Source of the DNA: Candidatus Praeruminimicrobium purgamenti
GTDB lineage: Bacteria; Elusimicrobiota; Endomicrobiia; Endomicrobiales; Endomicrobiaceae
Length of the DNA stretch: 64,000 nt
NCBI GenBank assembly: GCA_018433585.1
Contig: JAHDQW010000008.1
Location: 1 to 64,000, forward strand
Direction of reading: 5' to 3'
Position numbers and translations under genes: made by a program. Shown here piece by piece: positions 55,574 to 64,000 of this stretch; positions within the stretch are counted from its first letter, which is position 1; each line of letters begins with the position of its first letter. The notes beneath the pieces were generated by a model, which did no database searches, was not told where the DNA came from, and worked only from the letters and a program-made list of their open reading frames with translations.

Positions 55574-56671
55574 TTAAATATTTTTATAAACTTCCGTTAA
55601 ATTTTGAACCATTTTTTCTATTGAAAAAGTTTCTTTGACGAATTTTTGTCCGTTAAGACCTATTTGTTCGGCATAATTTTTATCATCCAAGAGTTTTTTA
55701 ACTGCTTCAGTCAGCTGTTCAACATTTCTCGGCTCTATTATAAAACCGGTTTTCTTGTCGATTACGGTTTCCGGATTGCCTCCTACTCTTGTAGTTATTA
55801 CCGGAATCGCCAGCGACTGCGCTTCAAGGTTCACATTTCCGAAGCCTTCCGTTCCGCATGACAAAAGACAAAAAATATTCATCACTTTCAAATATTTCGC
55901 AACGTCCGATTGGTAACCTGCAAAAAAGACAATATCATCCGCTTTTAATTTTTTCGCATATTCTTCCTGCTCATTTTTCCCGGCTCCGTCGCCGACTAAA
56001 ATACATCTTAAATGCGGATATTCCGCTCTTAATTTCGAAACGGCCTCCATAAGATAAATCTGTCCTTTGCCTTCCAAAGAAACCATTGCGGCTATCGTTC
56101 CTATAACCGTTTTATTTTGCAGTCCGTATTTTTCAATCACGTCATTACAGTAAATTTCTTTTGCAAATTTGTCGAAATCAAACCCGTTATATAAAACCTT
56201 GACTTTTCCCGAAGGCGCTTTTTCATATTTGATTAAATTATCGCGTACAGCCCTGGAAACGGTAAGAGTCATATCGGCTATTCCGTAATGCCACTTCGCA
56301 TAAAATTTATGACGGGTATCCTGTCTCCTGTGTAAAACGACTTTTATATTTTTAAAAAAAAGCTTCATTAAAAGCGCAGTCCAAAAAAGTTTGCCCTGGT
56401 GTACGTGAAGTATATTTATTTTTTCTTTCTTAATAATTTTGGCCAATCTTAAAACGCCGGAAGGAGTGAACGACCCTCTGCACTTAAAATCACACACTTT
56501 CACATTGTTTTCTTTTGCCTGTGCATATAAAAAACTGCCGGCCGGAGCAGCAACTAAAGGCTCTATCTCCCCGCTTAACTTATGCAGGCTTACAGCGGTA
56601 AGAAGCGTCATTTTTTCGGCGCCTCCTATTGTAAAAGAAGAAAACATATGAAGAACTTTTATTTTATCCAT
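55574..56671 (-). CDS. Glycosyltransferase family 4
   Basis: 365 residues of GT-B fold. Retaining GT4 marks: HVHQGKLFWTALL in the acceptor half and the nucleotide-sugar EX7E region CGTEGFGNVNLEAQSLAIPVITTRVGGNPE. Acceptor and sugar unknown, but the surroundings point to LPS core or O-antigen. It is 2 bases from the PIG-L gene and 1 base from lpxK. Confidence 0.88.
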   Translation of the reverse strand: MDKIKVLHMFSSFTIGGAEKMTLLTAVSLHKLSGEIEPLVAAPAGSFLYAQAKENNVKVCDFKCRGSFTPSGVLRLAKIIKKEKINILHVHQGKLFWTALLMKLFFKNIKVVLHRRQDTRHKFYAKWHYGIADMTLTVSRAVRDNLIKYEKAPSGKVKVLYNGFDFDKFAKEIYCNDVIEKYGLQNKTVIGTIAAMVSLEGKGQIYLMEAVSKLRAEYPHLRCILVGDGAGKNEQEEYAKKLKADDIVFFAGYQSDVAKYLKVMNIFCLLSCGTEGFGNVNLEAQSLAIPVITTRVGGNPETVIDKKTGFIIEPRNVEQLTEAVKKLLDDKNYAEQIGLNGQKFVKETFSIEKMVQNLTEVYKNI

Positions 56672-56673
56672 TA

Positions 56674-57387
56674 TTACAATACCTTCTTTGCAAAAGAAAC
56701 ATATTCCTGTATGCTTGCTCTAAAAAAAGCTTCACAGTGGGTAGTATTTTTCCCTTTTACAACAGCCCAGTATTGCGCAAGCGAAGAAGCCATTTTTACG
56801 TAATCTCTTGTCGCCGTCTGCGTTTTGTAGCAGCCGATGGCCTTTTCTTTTTCATCCCATACGTCAGAAATATCAACGATTACATTAGGAATTAATGTCG
56901 TCCAAACAGAATAAGCATATATCATGGAATCTATCTTGCGCTGTTTATACGATTTCAAAAGCGCCTTTGATATCGCTATATGGTCCTGATGATTATCTAT
57001 AAGGAAAGGAACAAAAATTACGTCAGGACTGACTCTGTCAAATAGTTCCGTAAACTGTTTTGCCAATTCGCCGTTTGAAGAAGACAATGTTCTTATCTGA
57101 AACTGCAAAAAATGATTTATTTTGGAACCTAGTATTTTCGAGGCTGCTTTTGTTTCATTCATTCTTTCGCTGCCGTCAGAAGTACAAAAAGCTATTTCCA
57201 AATGTCCGCCGTTCTGTGTATGTTTTATCAGCGTTCCGCCGCATCCTATAGATTCGTCATCCTGATGAGGAGCTATAACCAGCACTTTTCCGGCCGGCAG
57301 TTTTTCCTCCATAGGCATAGAATATTTCAAAAAAGGCTGAATATATTCGTACATTTTAAAAACGCTTCTATAATTTGCATACTTCAT
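56674..57387 (-). CDS. PIG-L family deacetylase (LmbE-like)
   Basis: 237 residues. Zinc site of the PIG-L family: VLVIAPHQDDESIGCGGTLIKHTQNGG with the AHxDDE-type motif PHQDDE and the second His in DNHQDHIAIS. These enzymes remove acetyl groups from N-acetylglucosamine-containing molecules. Here it could act on a sugar of the LPS made by the neighbouring transferases. GGAGT precedes the ATG, which overlaps the GT9 gene by 20 bases. Confidence 0.9.
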   Translation of the reverse strand: MKYANYRSVFKMYEYIQPFLKYSMPMEEKLPAGKVLVIAPHQDDESIGCGGTLIKHTQNGGHLEIAFCTSDGSERMNETKAASKILGSKINHFLQFQIRTLSSSNGELAKQFTELFDRVSPDVIFVPFLIDNHQDHIAISKALLKSYKQRKIDSMIYAYSVWTTLIPNVIVDISDVWDEKEKAIGCYKTQTATRDYVKMASSLAQYWAVVKGKNTTHCEAFFRASIQEYVSFAKKVL

Positions 57388-58336
57388 GATTACTCCTCAT
57401 TTGTTCAAAAGTATTTATTATTTCGTCGGCAGTTATATTTTTTATATTTTCTTTTTTTATTATCGTATGGTTTTCCAGCGGCTGCGGGCCTATCTGCACA
57501 GGATCAGTTTTTCCGTACAAAGCAAGGCATTTCACGCCTAAACTTGCAGAAAGGTGCATCGTGCCGGAATCAATACCGATAAAAAACCCGGCTTTGCTTA
57601 TTAAAGCGGCCAGTTCCAAAAGACCTCCGTCCGGACAAAAGAGAAACGGTTTTTTACGGCATCTATTTACTATTTTTTCTATATTGCATTTTTCCCATTT
57701 TGCTCCGACGACAACAATGCTGACATTTTTATCATGCAGCTTATCTATTGTTTCTACCCAGACGTTTTCATCAAGGCATTTTTCCTGTCTTCTTGCGCTT
57801 GCGCCGGTTGAAACAACCGTAAATTTTTTTTCGCATATGGAGTTTTGTTTCAGCCATTCAGATACTGAATCTGAGAAAATGCGGTCAATTTTTATTAAAC
57901 CCGTATAGTCTTTTTTTACCGAAAACAGTCCTGCTGTTTTTGCAAGCGTAATATTGTTTGACAAAGACGGCACGCCTGTTTTAACGGCTTTATCAGTAAG
58001 TAAAATTTTTAAACCGGCAGTACAAAAACCGACTCTTTTCTCTATCCCGGATAAAAAAACAGTAATTAAAGTTTCAGGCGATTCAGAAAATAAAACGGCG
58101 GTTTTAATATTTTCTTTTCTTATTTCTTTAATAAGCCTGAATCTTTCCGCCAAAGATTTTTCTTTAATAAAAATTTTATCAGCCAAGCCTGTTGAATTTA
58201 AAAGTCCGGCAAGATTTTTTCTGACGACAGAATAAATTTTTATATCAGGATTCTGTCTTTTTGCGGCTTCAAGAACAGGCAATGAAAACAATAAATCGCC
58301 GAGCTGGTTCATATGAAAAAAAATTATTTTATCCAT
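57368..58336 (-). CDS. Glycosyltransferase family 9 (heptosyltransferase-like), copy A
   Basis: 322 residues. N-terminal IFFHMNQLGDLLFSLPVLEAAKRQNP and C-terminal FFIGIDSGTMHLSASLGVKCLALYGKTDPVQIGP are the GT9 signatures (ADP-heptose binding Asp-Ser/Gly-Thr region). Likely adds heptose or another sugar to LPS inner core. Overlaps the next GT9 gene by 13 bases and PIG-L by 20. Confidence 0.87.
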   Translation of the reverse strand: MDKIIFFHMNQLGDLLFSLPVLEAAKRQNPDIKIYSVVRKNLAGLLNSTGLADKIFIKEKSLAERFRLIKEIRKENIKTAVLFSESPETLITVFLSGIEKRVGFCTAGLKILLTDKAVKTGVPSLSNNITLAKTAGLFSVKKDYTGLIKIDRIFSDSVSEWLKQNSICEKKFTVVSTGASARRQEKCLDENVWVETIDKLHDKNVSIVVVGAKWEKCNIEKIVNRCRKKPFLFCPDGGLLELAALISKAGFFIGIDSGTMHLSASLGVKCLALYGKTDPVQIGPQPLENHTIIKKENIKNITADEIINTFEQMRSNHEVCKL

Positions 58337-59307
58337 TCTTCAACTCTTTCCAATACGGTTTCGGGAGTTATCTGTTCAAGACATTTTTCCGTATCATATT
58401 TGCATTTGCCTCTGCACGGACTGCACGGCAGATTTGCGCTTATAACCTTTGCCTTGCCGCCGTAAGGAGACGTTTCATTTATATCGGAACCGCCGAAAAT
58501 AAAAGCGCATTTGACATTTGAGGCATTCGCAAGATGCATCGGCCCTGTATCTGAACCTATCGCACATTTACATTTCTGCAAAACGGCCGGCAACATAGCG
58601 ATATCAGTTTTACCGCATAAATCAATTATATTTTCAGAATTTATTTTCCCGTAATCGTCCGAAGAACCCAATATAAGAATTTTTGTTTCGGGGCTGTTTT
58701 TTCTTATCATTGCGGCAAGTTTTACATAGTTGTCTTTATTCCAGCTTTTTGTTTTCCCTCTTGCAAAAGGCATAAACGCTATTATGTTGTTTGTATTTTC
58801 TATTCCGGAACGCATAAGCAATTCATTTGCCGAACATAAAATATTTTCTTTTATTCCTATTTTAAAATCTACGCCGTATTCTCTGCCTGTAATGTAAGTA
58901 AGGGATTTTAAATTTCTTAAAACTGCATTTAATTTAGGATCTCTTTTATAAGGTTCTTTGAGCAGCACCCAGCTGAATTCTTTCATTCCGCTTACGCCGA
59001 TTTTAATCTTTGCATTCAGCAGTTTTGTAAAAAAAGCAGTTCTTAAAAGACCCTGCAAATCAATCGCAATGTCGTAATTTTCTTTGTTGCACTCGTTTAA
59101 AACTTCAAAAAAAGCTTTTATTCCGCCTTTTCTGTCCCAGCATTTTATGCTTTCGACATTAGGAAACAACTCTACCACCTGCTTCCACTGTTTGAAAACA
59201 AGCCAGTCTATACGGGCATCTTTCCATTCGGCCTTTGCAGCCTGAACGACAGGATTTGCCTGAACAATATCGCCGAAAGAGCTCGGCTTAATAATTAATA
59301 TTTTCAT
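58324..59307 (-). CDS. Glycosyltransferase family 9 (heptosyltransferase-like), copy B
   Basis: 327 residues. Starts MKILIIKPSSFGDIVQANPVVQAAKAEWK, has CKCAIGSDTGPMHLANASNVKCAFIFGGSDINETSPYGG, and a C-terminal Cys-rich end CSPCRGKCKYDTEKCLEQIT seen in WaaF/WaaQ relatives. A 117-base gap follows upstream, where a TATAAT-like site may allow a separate transcript. Sugar and acceptor unknown. Confidence 0.87.
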   Translation of the reverse strand: MKILIIKPSSFGDIVQANPVVQAAKAEWKDARIDWLVFKQWKQVVELFPNVESIKCWDRKGGIKAFFEVLNECNKENYDIAIDLQGLLRTAFFTKLLNAKIKIGVSGMKEFSWVLLKEPYKRDPKLNAVLRNLKSLTYITGREYGVDFKIGIKENILCSANELLMRSGIENTNNIIAFMPFARGKTKSWNKDNYVKLAAMIRKNSPETKILILGSSDDYGKINSENIIDLCGKTDIAMLPAVLQKCKCAIGSDTGPMHLANASNVKCAFIFGGSDINETSPYGGKAKVISANLPCSPCRGKCKYDTEKCLEQITPETVLERVEEWIK

Positions 59308-59424
59308 AAACTTCCGTTTTTGTACTTTTACGTTTATATATAACTCTTTTATTTTATCAAATTATATACCAAAATATACACTAAACTCTTTTGATTTTTA
59401 AGATAAGTTTTGCAGGATTGCGCG
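59308..59424 (-). promoter_or_regulatory. AT-rich gap with candidate promoters
   Basis: The 117-base gap between the DUF374-GT9 fusion gene and the GT9 copy B gene holds several -10-like hexamers on the minus strand (TATAAT in GGTATATAATTTG, and TTGATA with TATAAA 16 bases on), so a promoter for the downstream LPS genes is plausible. No RNA gene or clear terminator is seen. Confidence 0.3.
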
Positions 59425-61101
59425 TTAAAACAATTTCTTTTTTACCGCTTCAAATACTTCTTCGACAGAAATGAGTTTCATGCAGTCAACTTTGGTGCAG
59501 GTTCTGTTTCTGCAAGGTTGGCATTCGACTTTTTTTTGAATTATTACAGTATTGCCTTTAAACGGCCCTGTTCTGCGGGCATTTGTCGGGCCTAAGACAG
59601 CAACTGCATTTACGCCTAAAGCTGTTGCAATATGCATCGGACCGGCTTCATTTGCAACAAAAACCGAACACACTTTAAAAAAAGCCATTAATTCGGTCAA
59701 ATTAAATTTTCCGGTTAAATCAGTTATTTTTTTTGTTCTGCTTTTCAGTATTATTTCTTCGTTTAATCCTTTTTCGCTTGCGCCGCCTTCTTTCCCGCCG
59801 ATTAAAACGACGTTTATCTCAAACTGTTCGTTTAACAGATCTATCAATTCGGCAAATTTTTCTGTCTGCCATCTTCTGGATATCCATCCGCCTCCGGGAT
59901 GAACAGCCACAATTTTCTTGTTCAAATCAATATTTTCTTTTTTCAAAAGATTTTTCATTTTTTCTATTTCTTCATTTTTAACCGTTATACTGTAATTTAA
60001 TACATCTTCCGGGCATCCTAAGTATTTTGCGACCGCAAAATGTCTTTCGATACAATGAGAATCCTGCTTTTCAGGCTTTATTTCTTTTGAAAAAAGCCAT
60101 GAAAGCTCCCTCATGCCGTTTGTGGAAGAAGACGCCAGTTTAAATTTTGCGCCTGCCAGTTTAACTATAAAAGCAGATTTAAATAACCCGTGGAAATCAA
60201 TACTTAAATCATAATTGTTTGCTCTTAATTTTTTATAAAACTTAAGAATATACGGGATCGAAACTTTTGTTCTGTCAAAAACTATTAAATCATCTATTAA
60301 ATTGTTATCTTTAAGTATGCCTGCGCATCTTTCATCTGCTATCCAGCTTATGTGAGCATGAGGATACTGCTTCTTTATGGCAGCAACTGCCGGAAGCGCA
60401 AATATAATATCGCCCATTCTGCTCGGCTGGACTATAAGTATTTTAGGCTGAGGATGATAATGTAAATATTCTTTGATATCCTTAGACCATGCATATTTGC
60501 CTGCAAATTCAGACAATTTATTCAATTCCTGTTCTACTAATACCGCTTTTTCTTCAAGATTATCCGAAGGTTCTATTTTTATAGGTTTGCCGTATATTAT
60601 TAAGGCTTTTGAAAAAGGAACCGGTATCTTATATTTATCCCACGCTTTTTCAAGAATTTTCACATTTTTGGCGATTCCGCACAAAGGAACCAAAGGAATT
60701 CCAAGCCTTTGCGATATAAAAAGTATTCCCGGTTTAACTTTATGCAAAGGACCTTTCGGACCGTCAACGGCAAAAGCTACTTTATATCCTTTTTTTGCAT
60801 ATCTTAAAGTTTCAACCAAAGCTTTTTCCGCGCCTTTTGAAGAAGAACCTCTTACGGCTATATAACCGAATTTTTCAAGTATTCCCGACTGGATTTCTCC
60901 GTCCTTTGACATGCTCGACATTATAACTACATTCATATTTCTGTTTACATAAAACGGAACAAACTGTTCTCCGTGCCAAAAAGAATAAACATACTGATCA
61001 TTGATATAATCGACAAAATTAATTACCCTTATTCTGAGCGTTCTGCCTACAACGCTCATAAGGAACCAGCCTATTGAAGAAATTATTTTCAGTTTATTCA
61101 T
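59425..61101 (-). CDS. Fusion: DUF374 acyltransferase-like domain plus GT9 heptosyltransferase domain
   Basis: 558 residues. Residues 1 to ~210 match the DUF374 acyltransferase-like family (YSFWHGEQFVPFY, MSSMSKDGEIQSGILEKFGY, VAFAVDGPKGPLHKVKPG), which lies near lipid A genes in many diderms. Residues ~220-558 are a complete GT9 domain (PKILIVQPSRMGDIIFALPAVAAIKKQYP; FVANEAGPMHIATALGVNAVAVLGPTNARRTGP) with the Cys-rich end CQPCRNRTCTKVDC. Normally two genes; here one frame without any break. The protein may couple a lipid A acylation step and sugar transfer. Overlaps waaA by 8 bases. Confidence 0.82.
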   Translation of the reverse strand: MNKLKIISSIGWFLMSVVGRTLRIRVINFVDYINDQYVYSFWHGEQFVPFYVNRNMNVVIMSSMSKDGEIQSGILEKFGYIAVRGSSSKGAEKALVETLRYAKKGYKVAFAVDGPKGPLHKVKPGILFISQRLGIPLVPLCGIAKNVKILEKAWDKYKIPVPFSKALIIYGKPIKIEPSDNLEEKAVLVEQELNKLSEFAGKYAWSKDIKEYLHYHPQPKILIVQPSRMGDIIFALPAVAAIKKQYPHAHISWIADERCAGILKDNNLIDDLIVFDRTKVSIPYILKFYKKLRANNYDLSIDFHGLFKSAFIVKLAGAKFKLASSSTNGMRELSWLFSKEIKPEKQDSHCIERHFAVAKYLGCPEDVLNYSITVKNEEIEKMKNLLKKENIDLNKKIVAVHPGGGWISRRWQTEKFAELIDLLNEQFEINVVLIGGKEGGASEKGLNEEIILKSRTKKITDLTGKFNLTELMAFFKVCSVFVANEAGPMHIATALGVNAVAVLGPTNARRTGPFKGNTVIIQKKVECQPCRNRTCTKVDCMKLISVEEVFEAVKKKLF

Positions 61102-62356
61102 TTATTAAACTCTTGTTAATAATTTTTATGTTAGCTTCTATTGCGCCTTTCTGCATTTTAACTACGTTCAATGCTTTCTGACCTGTCTGTTCTCTTAAAT
61201 TTTTATCTCTTAACAGTTTTATTACCGTATCTTTTAAATCCTTCGGACCGGAAATTTCAAAAGCGCCGCCGTTTTCCTTCAATAATTTTGATTCGTTTTC
61301 AAAATTAAACATATATTTCCCGAATATTATCGGTTTTGAATACGCCGAAGGTTCTATAGGATTTTGTCCGCCGCTTTTCACGATTGACCCCCCTATAAAA
61401 ACTATGTCTGAAATCGAATAAATGGTTTGCAGTTTGCCGAAAGTATCTATCAATAAAACGTCTTTTTCTCCGCCGTTTAATTCCGTAAACAACATCGTTT
61501 TCAGCTGCTGTTTCCGCAATAACCCGGAAATTTCGCCGATTCTTGAAATATGTCTAGGCGCAATTATTAATTTCAAATTAGGAAATTCCTTTTTCACTTC
61601 TTGAAAAACTTCTATAATAATTCTTTCTTCGTTTTCCCTTGTGCTGCCGGCTGTCAAAACGATATCTTCTTCTTTATAGAACAAACTTTCTTTGGAAATT
61701 TTCTCTTTCGTAAAATCTCTATCGTATTTTATATTACCCGTTACAGTGATATTATCTTTGTTTTTAAGAATTTCGGCAAATCTTTCGTAATCCTGTTCAT
61801 TTCTTACCGATATGTAATTTATAAGGCTTAGAAAAGTTCTCCAGAATAATGAGGTGGCTTTATAATATCCGAAAGCTCCTTTTGATATTCTGCCGTTTAC
61901 GGTAATTATTTTTGTGCCTATGCTGTTTGCACAGTATATCATACCCGGCCAGAATTCCGTTTCAATAAGTATCAAAACGTCCGGTTTTATCCTGTTCATC
62001 ATCTTTGAAATAAAAGGATATATGTCCACCGGAACCAGAGAGTAATACGTTATACCGTCTATTTTTGATATGTATTCTCTTGCGGATTTTGTTATTGCCG
62101 TTACTATGACATTATACTGGCGCAAATGAGGAATCATCGGCTCGACAGCTTTTGCTTCGCCTAAAGACGCGCAGTGTATCCATACTTTTTTCTTACTTTT
62201 ATCAAATTCCGGAATTTTCCCCAGCGAAAGCCTTTCTTTTATACAGTAAAAAAAATCTTGTCTGTTTTTCTTGCCTGACAAAATAATGGCAAGCAAAATA
62301 GGCGCCAGAAAGGACAACAGTAAACAATTATACAGCACAAGCAATATTTTTGTCAT
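61094..62356 (-). CDS. waaA: Kdo transferase WaaA
   Basis: 420 residues. Adds Kdo to lipid IV-A. N-terminal membrane anchor, then VWIHCASLGEAKAVEPMIPHLRQ (catalytic Glu in GE), ILIETEFWPGMIYCA, and the C-terminal GT-B half TAGSTRENEERIIIEVFQEVKKEFP with APRHISRIGEI and IGGSIVKSGGQNPIEPSAYSKP. First gene of the LPS cluster, with its own promoter divergent from comM. AGG lies 5 bases before the ATG. Confidence 0.95.
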   Translation of the reverse strand: MTKILLVLYNCLLLSFLAPILLAIILSGKKNRQDFFYCIKERLSLGKIPEFDKSKKKVWIHCASLGEAKAVEPMIPHLRQYNVIVTAITKSAREYISKIDGITYYSLVPVDIYPFISKMMNRIKPDVLILIETEFWPGMIYCANSIGTKIITVNGRISKGAFGYYKATSLFWRTFLSLINYISVRNEQDYERFAEILKNKDNITVTGNIKYDRDFTKEKISKESLFYKEEDIVLTAGSTRENEERIIIEVFQEVKKEFPNLKLIIAPRHISRIGEISGLLRKQQLKTMLFTELNGGEKDVLLIDTFGKLQTIYSISDIVFIGGSIVKSGGQNPIEPSAYSKPIIFGKYMFNFENESKLLKENGGAFEISGPKDLKDTVIKLLRDKNLREQTGQKALNVVKMQKGAIEANIKIINKSLINE

Positions 62357-62402
62357 TTTACCTATATCTCTGTACTGCTTTTAAATTTTTTAGGATTTTT
62401 AG

Positions 62403-62431
62403 ATTATATCTAAATCGCCGTACAAAAACAA
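62403..62431 (-). promoter_or_regulatory. Promoter of the waaA LPS cluster
   Basis: Minus strand TTGTTT (62431-62426), 17-base spacer, TATAAT (62408-62403), about 45 bases before waaA. It is divergent from and nearly adjoining the comM promoter. Confidence 0.6.
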
Positions 62432-62435
62432 CATA

Positions 62436-62464
62436 TTGAAGTATGCTTTGATTTTATATATAAT
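62436..62464 (+). promoter_or_regulatory. Promoter of comM/yifB
   Basis: Plus strand TTGAAG (62436-62441), 17-base spacer, TATAAT (62459-62464), about 30 bases before the ATG at 62495. Confidence 0.68.
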
Positions 62465-62494
62465 TTCATAATCAAAACACGTACGGGTTGGCCA

Positions 62495-64000
62495 ATGATT
62501 TCTTTTTTACATTCTGCGGCAGTACAGGGAATAAACGCATGTCTTATTGATGTTGAAGTCGATATATCTTCCGGTCTTCCGATTTTTTCAATCGTAGGTC
62601 TGCCTGATACGGCTGTTAAAGAATCCAGAGACCGTGTAGTATCCGCAATTAAAAATTCAGGCTTTGATTTTCCTACAAAAAAGATTACCGTAAATCTTGC
62701 GCCGGCCGATATTAAAAAAGAAGGCGGCTTATTTGACCTGCCTATCGCTTTGGGAATAATTGCTTCAAGCGGAACTATCGCGGCAAAATCACTAAATAAA
62801 ATATGCGCAATAGGAGAGTTGTCTCTTGACGGCAAAATAAGACCGGTTAAAGGAATTCTACCCATAGTATTGAGTTTGGAAAAATTCGGCATAAGAAAAA
62901 TCATAGTGCCTGAAAAAAACAAATATGAAGCGGCAGTCGCAAAAAACATAGAAGTTTATCCTTTCGGAGAACTGCAGGAAGTTGTAAAATTTTTAAAAAA
63001 CGAAATACAGAAGGTACCTTTTTCTAACGGGAATATTGCAACGCATCCCGAAGAATTTTCAACAACCGCAGATTTTGCGGATATCAAAGGACAATTTTTT
63101 GCCAGAAGAGCCGCCGAAGTAGCATCGGCAGGCGGACATAACATGATCATGATTGGTCCTCCCGGTTCAGGTAAAACTATGATAGCAAAAAGAATCCCGA
63201 CCATTCTGCCTCCGATGAGTTTTGAAGAATCAGTTGAAACCACAAAAATATGGTCCGTATCAGGACTGATGCAGGCTGGAGAAAGCCTTGTTTATCAAAG
63301 ACCGTTCAGAAGTCCTCATCATACTACTTCTTCAATAGCTTTGGTCGGCGGAGGTTCTTATCCTAAACCCGGCGAAGTCAGTCTTGCCCACAACGGCGTT
63401 TTGTTCCTTGACGAACTTACAGAATTTAAAAGAGACGTTTTAGAAGTCTTAAGGCAGCCTTTGGAAGATAAAATTGTTACTGTTTCCAGAGCAAAAAATA
63501 CACTGACTTTCCCTGCTTCTTTTATGTTAATCGCATCCATGAATCCATGTCAGTGCGGTAATTACGGAAGCGGGGCTAAAGAGTGTACATGCAATCCTTA
63601 CCAGGTAATGAAATACCGCTCAAAAATATCAGGTCCGCTGATGGACAGGATAGATATACAGGTAGAAGTTCCCGCATTAAAAATAGAAGAAATTACATCA
63701 GAAAAAAATACCGATGCGGAAAATTCATACAATATAAAGAAAAGGGTCGTTAAAGCGCGGCATATACAACTTGAAAGGTTTAAAGGGAAAAACATGTACT
63801 GCAATGCTCAAATGGGTCCTAAAGAAATCAAAAAATATTGTCTTTTGGATGATAAAGCTTGCATTCTCCTGAAAAACGCCATAGAAAAACTCGGTTTTTC
63901 GGCAAGAGCTTACGACAGGATTTTAAAAGTCGCCAGAACGATAGCAGACCTTGCAGCTTCAGACATCATATCATCGGCACACATAGCCGAAGCCATAAAA
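62495..64000 (+). CDS. comM: ComM/YifB family Mg-chelatase-like AAA+ protein (3' partial)
   Basis: 502 codons are visible and the frame is open at the window edge, so the 3' end is missing (family length about 500-510). N-terminal S5-like domain (MISFLHSAAVQGINACLIDVEVDIS, GLPDTAVKESRDRV), then AAA+ Walker A MIGPPGSGKTMIAKR, Walker B GVLFLDELTEFKRDVLEVLRQPLED, and ASMNPCQCGNYG followed by GPLMDRIDIQVEVP. In naturally competent bacteria ComM is a branch-migration helicase for incoming DNA; elsewhere its role is less clear. It has no good ribosome site before the ATG (GGGTTGGCC). Confidence 0.95.
   Translation, partial: MISFLHSAAVQGINACLIDVEVDISSGLPIFSIVGLPDTAVKESRDRVVSAIKNSGFDFPTKKITVNLAPADIKKEGGLFDLPIALGIIASSGTIAAKSLNKICAIGELSLDGKIRPVKGILPIVLSLEKFGIRKIIVPEKNKYEAAVAKNIEVYPFGELQEVVKFLKNEIQKVPFSNGNIATHPEEFSTTADFADIKGQFFARRAAEVASAGGHNMIMIGPPGSGKTMIAKRIPTILPPMSFEESVETTKIWSVSGLMQAGESLVYQRPFRSPHHTTSSIALVGGGSYPKPGEVSLAHNGVLFLDELTEFKRDVLEVLRQPLEDKIVTVSRAKNTLTFPASFMLIASMNPCQCGNYGSGAKECTCNPYQVMKYRSKISGPLMDRIDIQVEVPALKIEEITSEKNTDAENSYNIKKRVVKARHIQLERFKGKNMYCNAQMGPKEIKKYCLLDDKACILLKNAIEKLGFSARAYDRILKVARTIADLAASDIISSAHIAEAIK

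Overview
The window is an AT-rich bacterial chromosome segment of densely packed genes, almost all on the minus strand. Lipid A/LPS genes (lpxK, waaA, gmhB, several heptosyltransferase-family GT9 proteins, an O-antigen ligase), an OmpA-type domain and an autotransporter barrel show a diderm cell. The gene mix (DUF1844 protein, COG3014/LpoB lipoprotein pair, split archaeal-type glutamate synthase, autotransporter with an OmpA tail) and the base composition fit the Elusimicrobiota, perhaps the Endomicrobium lineage. That placement is a guess from gene content, not a proven assignment.

Region by region. 1-1240: 3' end of a membrane protein. 1254-9570 (minus): nitrogen block with a secreted nitroreductase, carB, carA, an ANTAR-type RNA-binding response regulator, and three parts of a split glutamate synthase (GXGXG subunit, FAD oxidoreductase, polyferredoxin). 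9877-17223 (plus): a giant autotransporter with a C-terminal OmpA-like domain. 17315-19908 (minus): the other two glutamate synthase parts (FMN/Fe-S subunit and glutaminase). 20115-21666 (plus): tRNA-Asp, an inositol-phosphatase-family enzyme and endonuclease III. 21734-35935 (minus): gdhA, DUF1844, gltX; hisG, cvpA-like, DUF1015; then pfkA, tyrS, two lipoproteins, a radical SAM protein, and a two-piece cobalamin methionine synthase. 36057-41306: pilin, queH-ruvB-ruvA-rpsA-ispH. 41319-50844: three SGNH-hydrolase-like membrane paralogues among plsC, aroA-tyrA-aroF, rlmI-like and glyA. 50863-62356: tsaC, a hydrogenase-protease-like gene and the LPS/lipid A assembly cluster. 62495-end: comM/yifB, cut by the window edge.

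The most striking system is a likely RNA-level nitrogen circuit. Two separate minus-strand leaders, one in front of each half of the split glutamate synthase, have the same build: a strong promoter, a short hairpin with a six-base loop carrying A at position 1 and G at position 4 (the ANTAR-binding signature), and an intrinsic terminator whose 5' arm is the 3' arm of that hairpin. The likely reader, an ANTAR protein, is encoded inside one of these operons next to carA. The two halves keep the usual gene order of a single glutamate synthase operon but are separated by the plus-strand autotransporter, as if that gene had been inserted and each half then had its own antitermination switch.

Other oddities are an endonuclease III with one iron-sulfur Cys replaced by His, a DUF374-GT9 fusion, a frameshifted SGNH gene broken at a seven-T run, and a methionine synthase whose reactivation domain is a separate gene beside a radical SAM protein.
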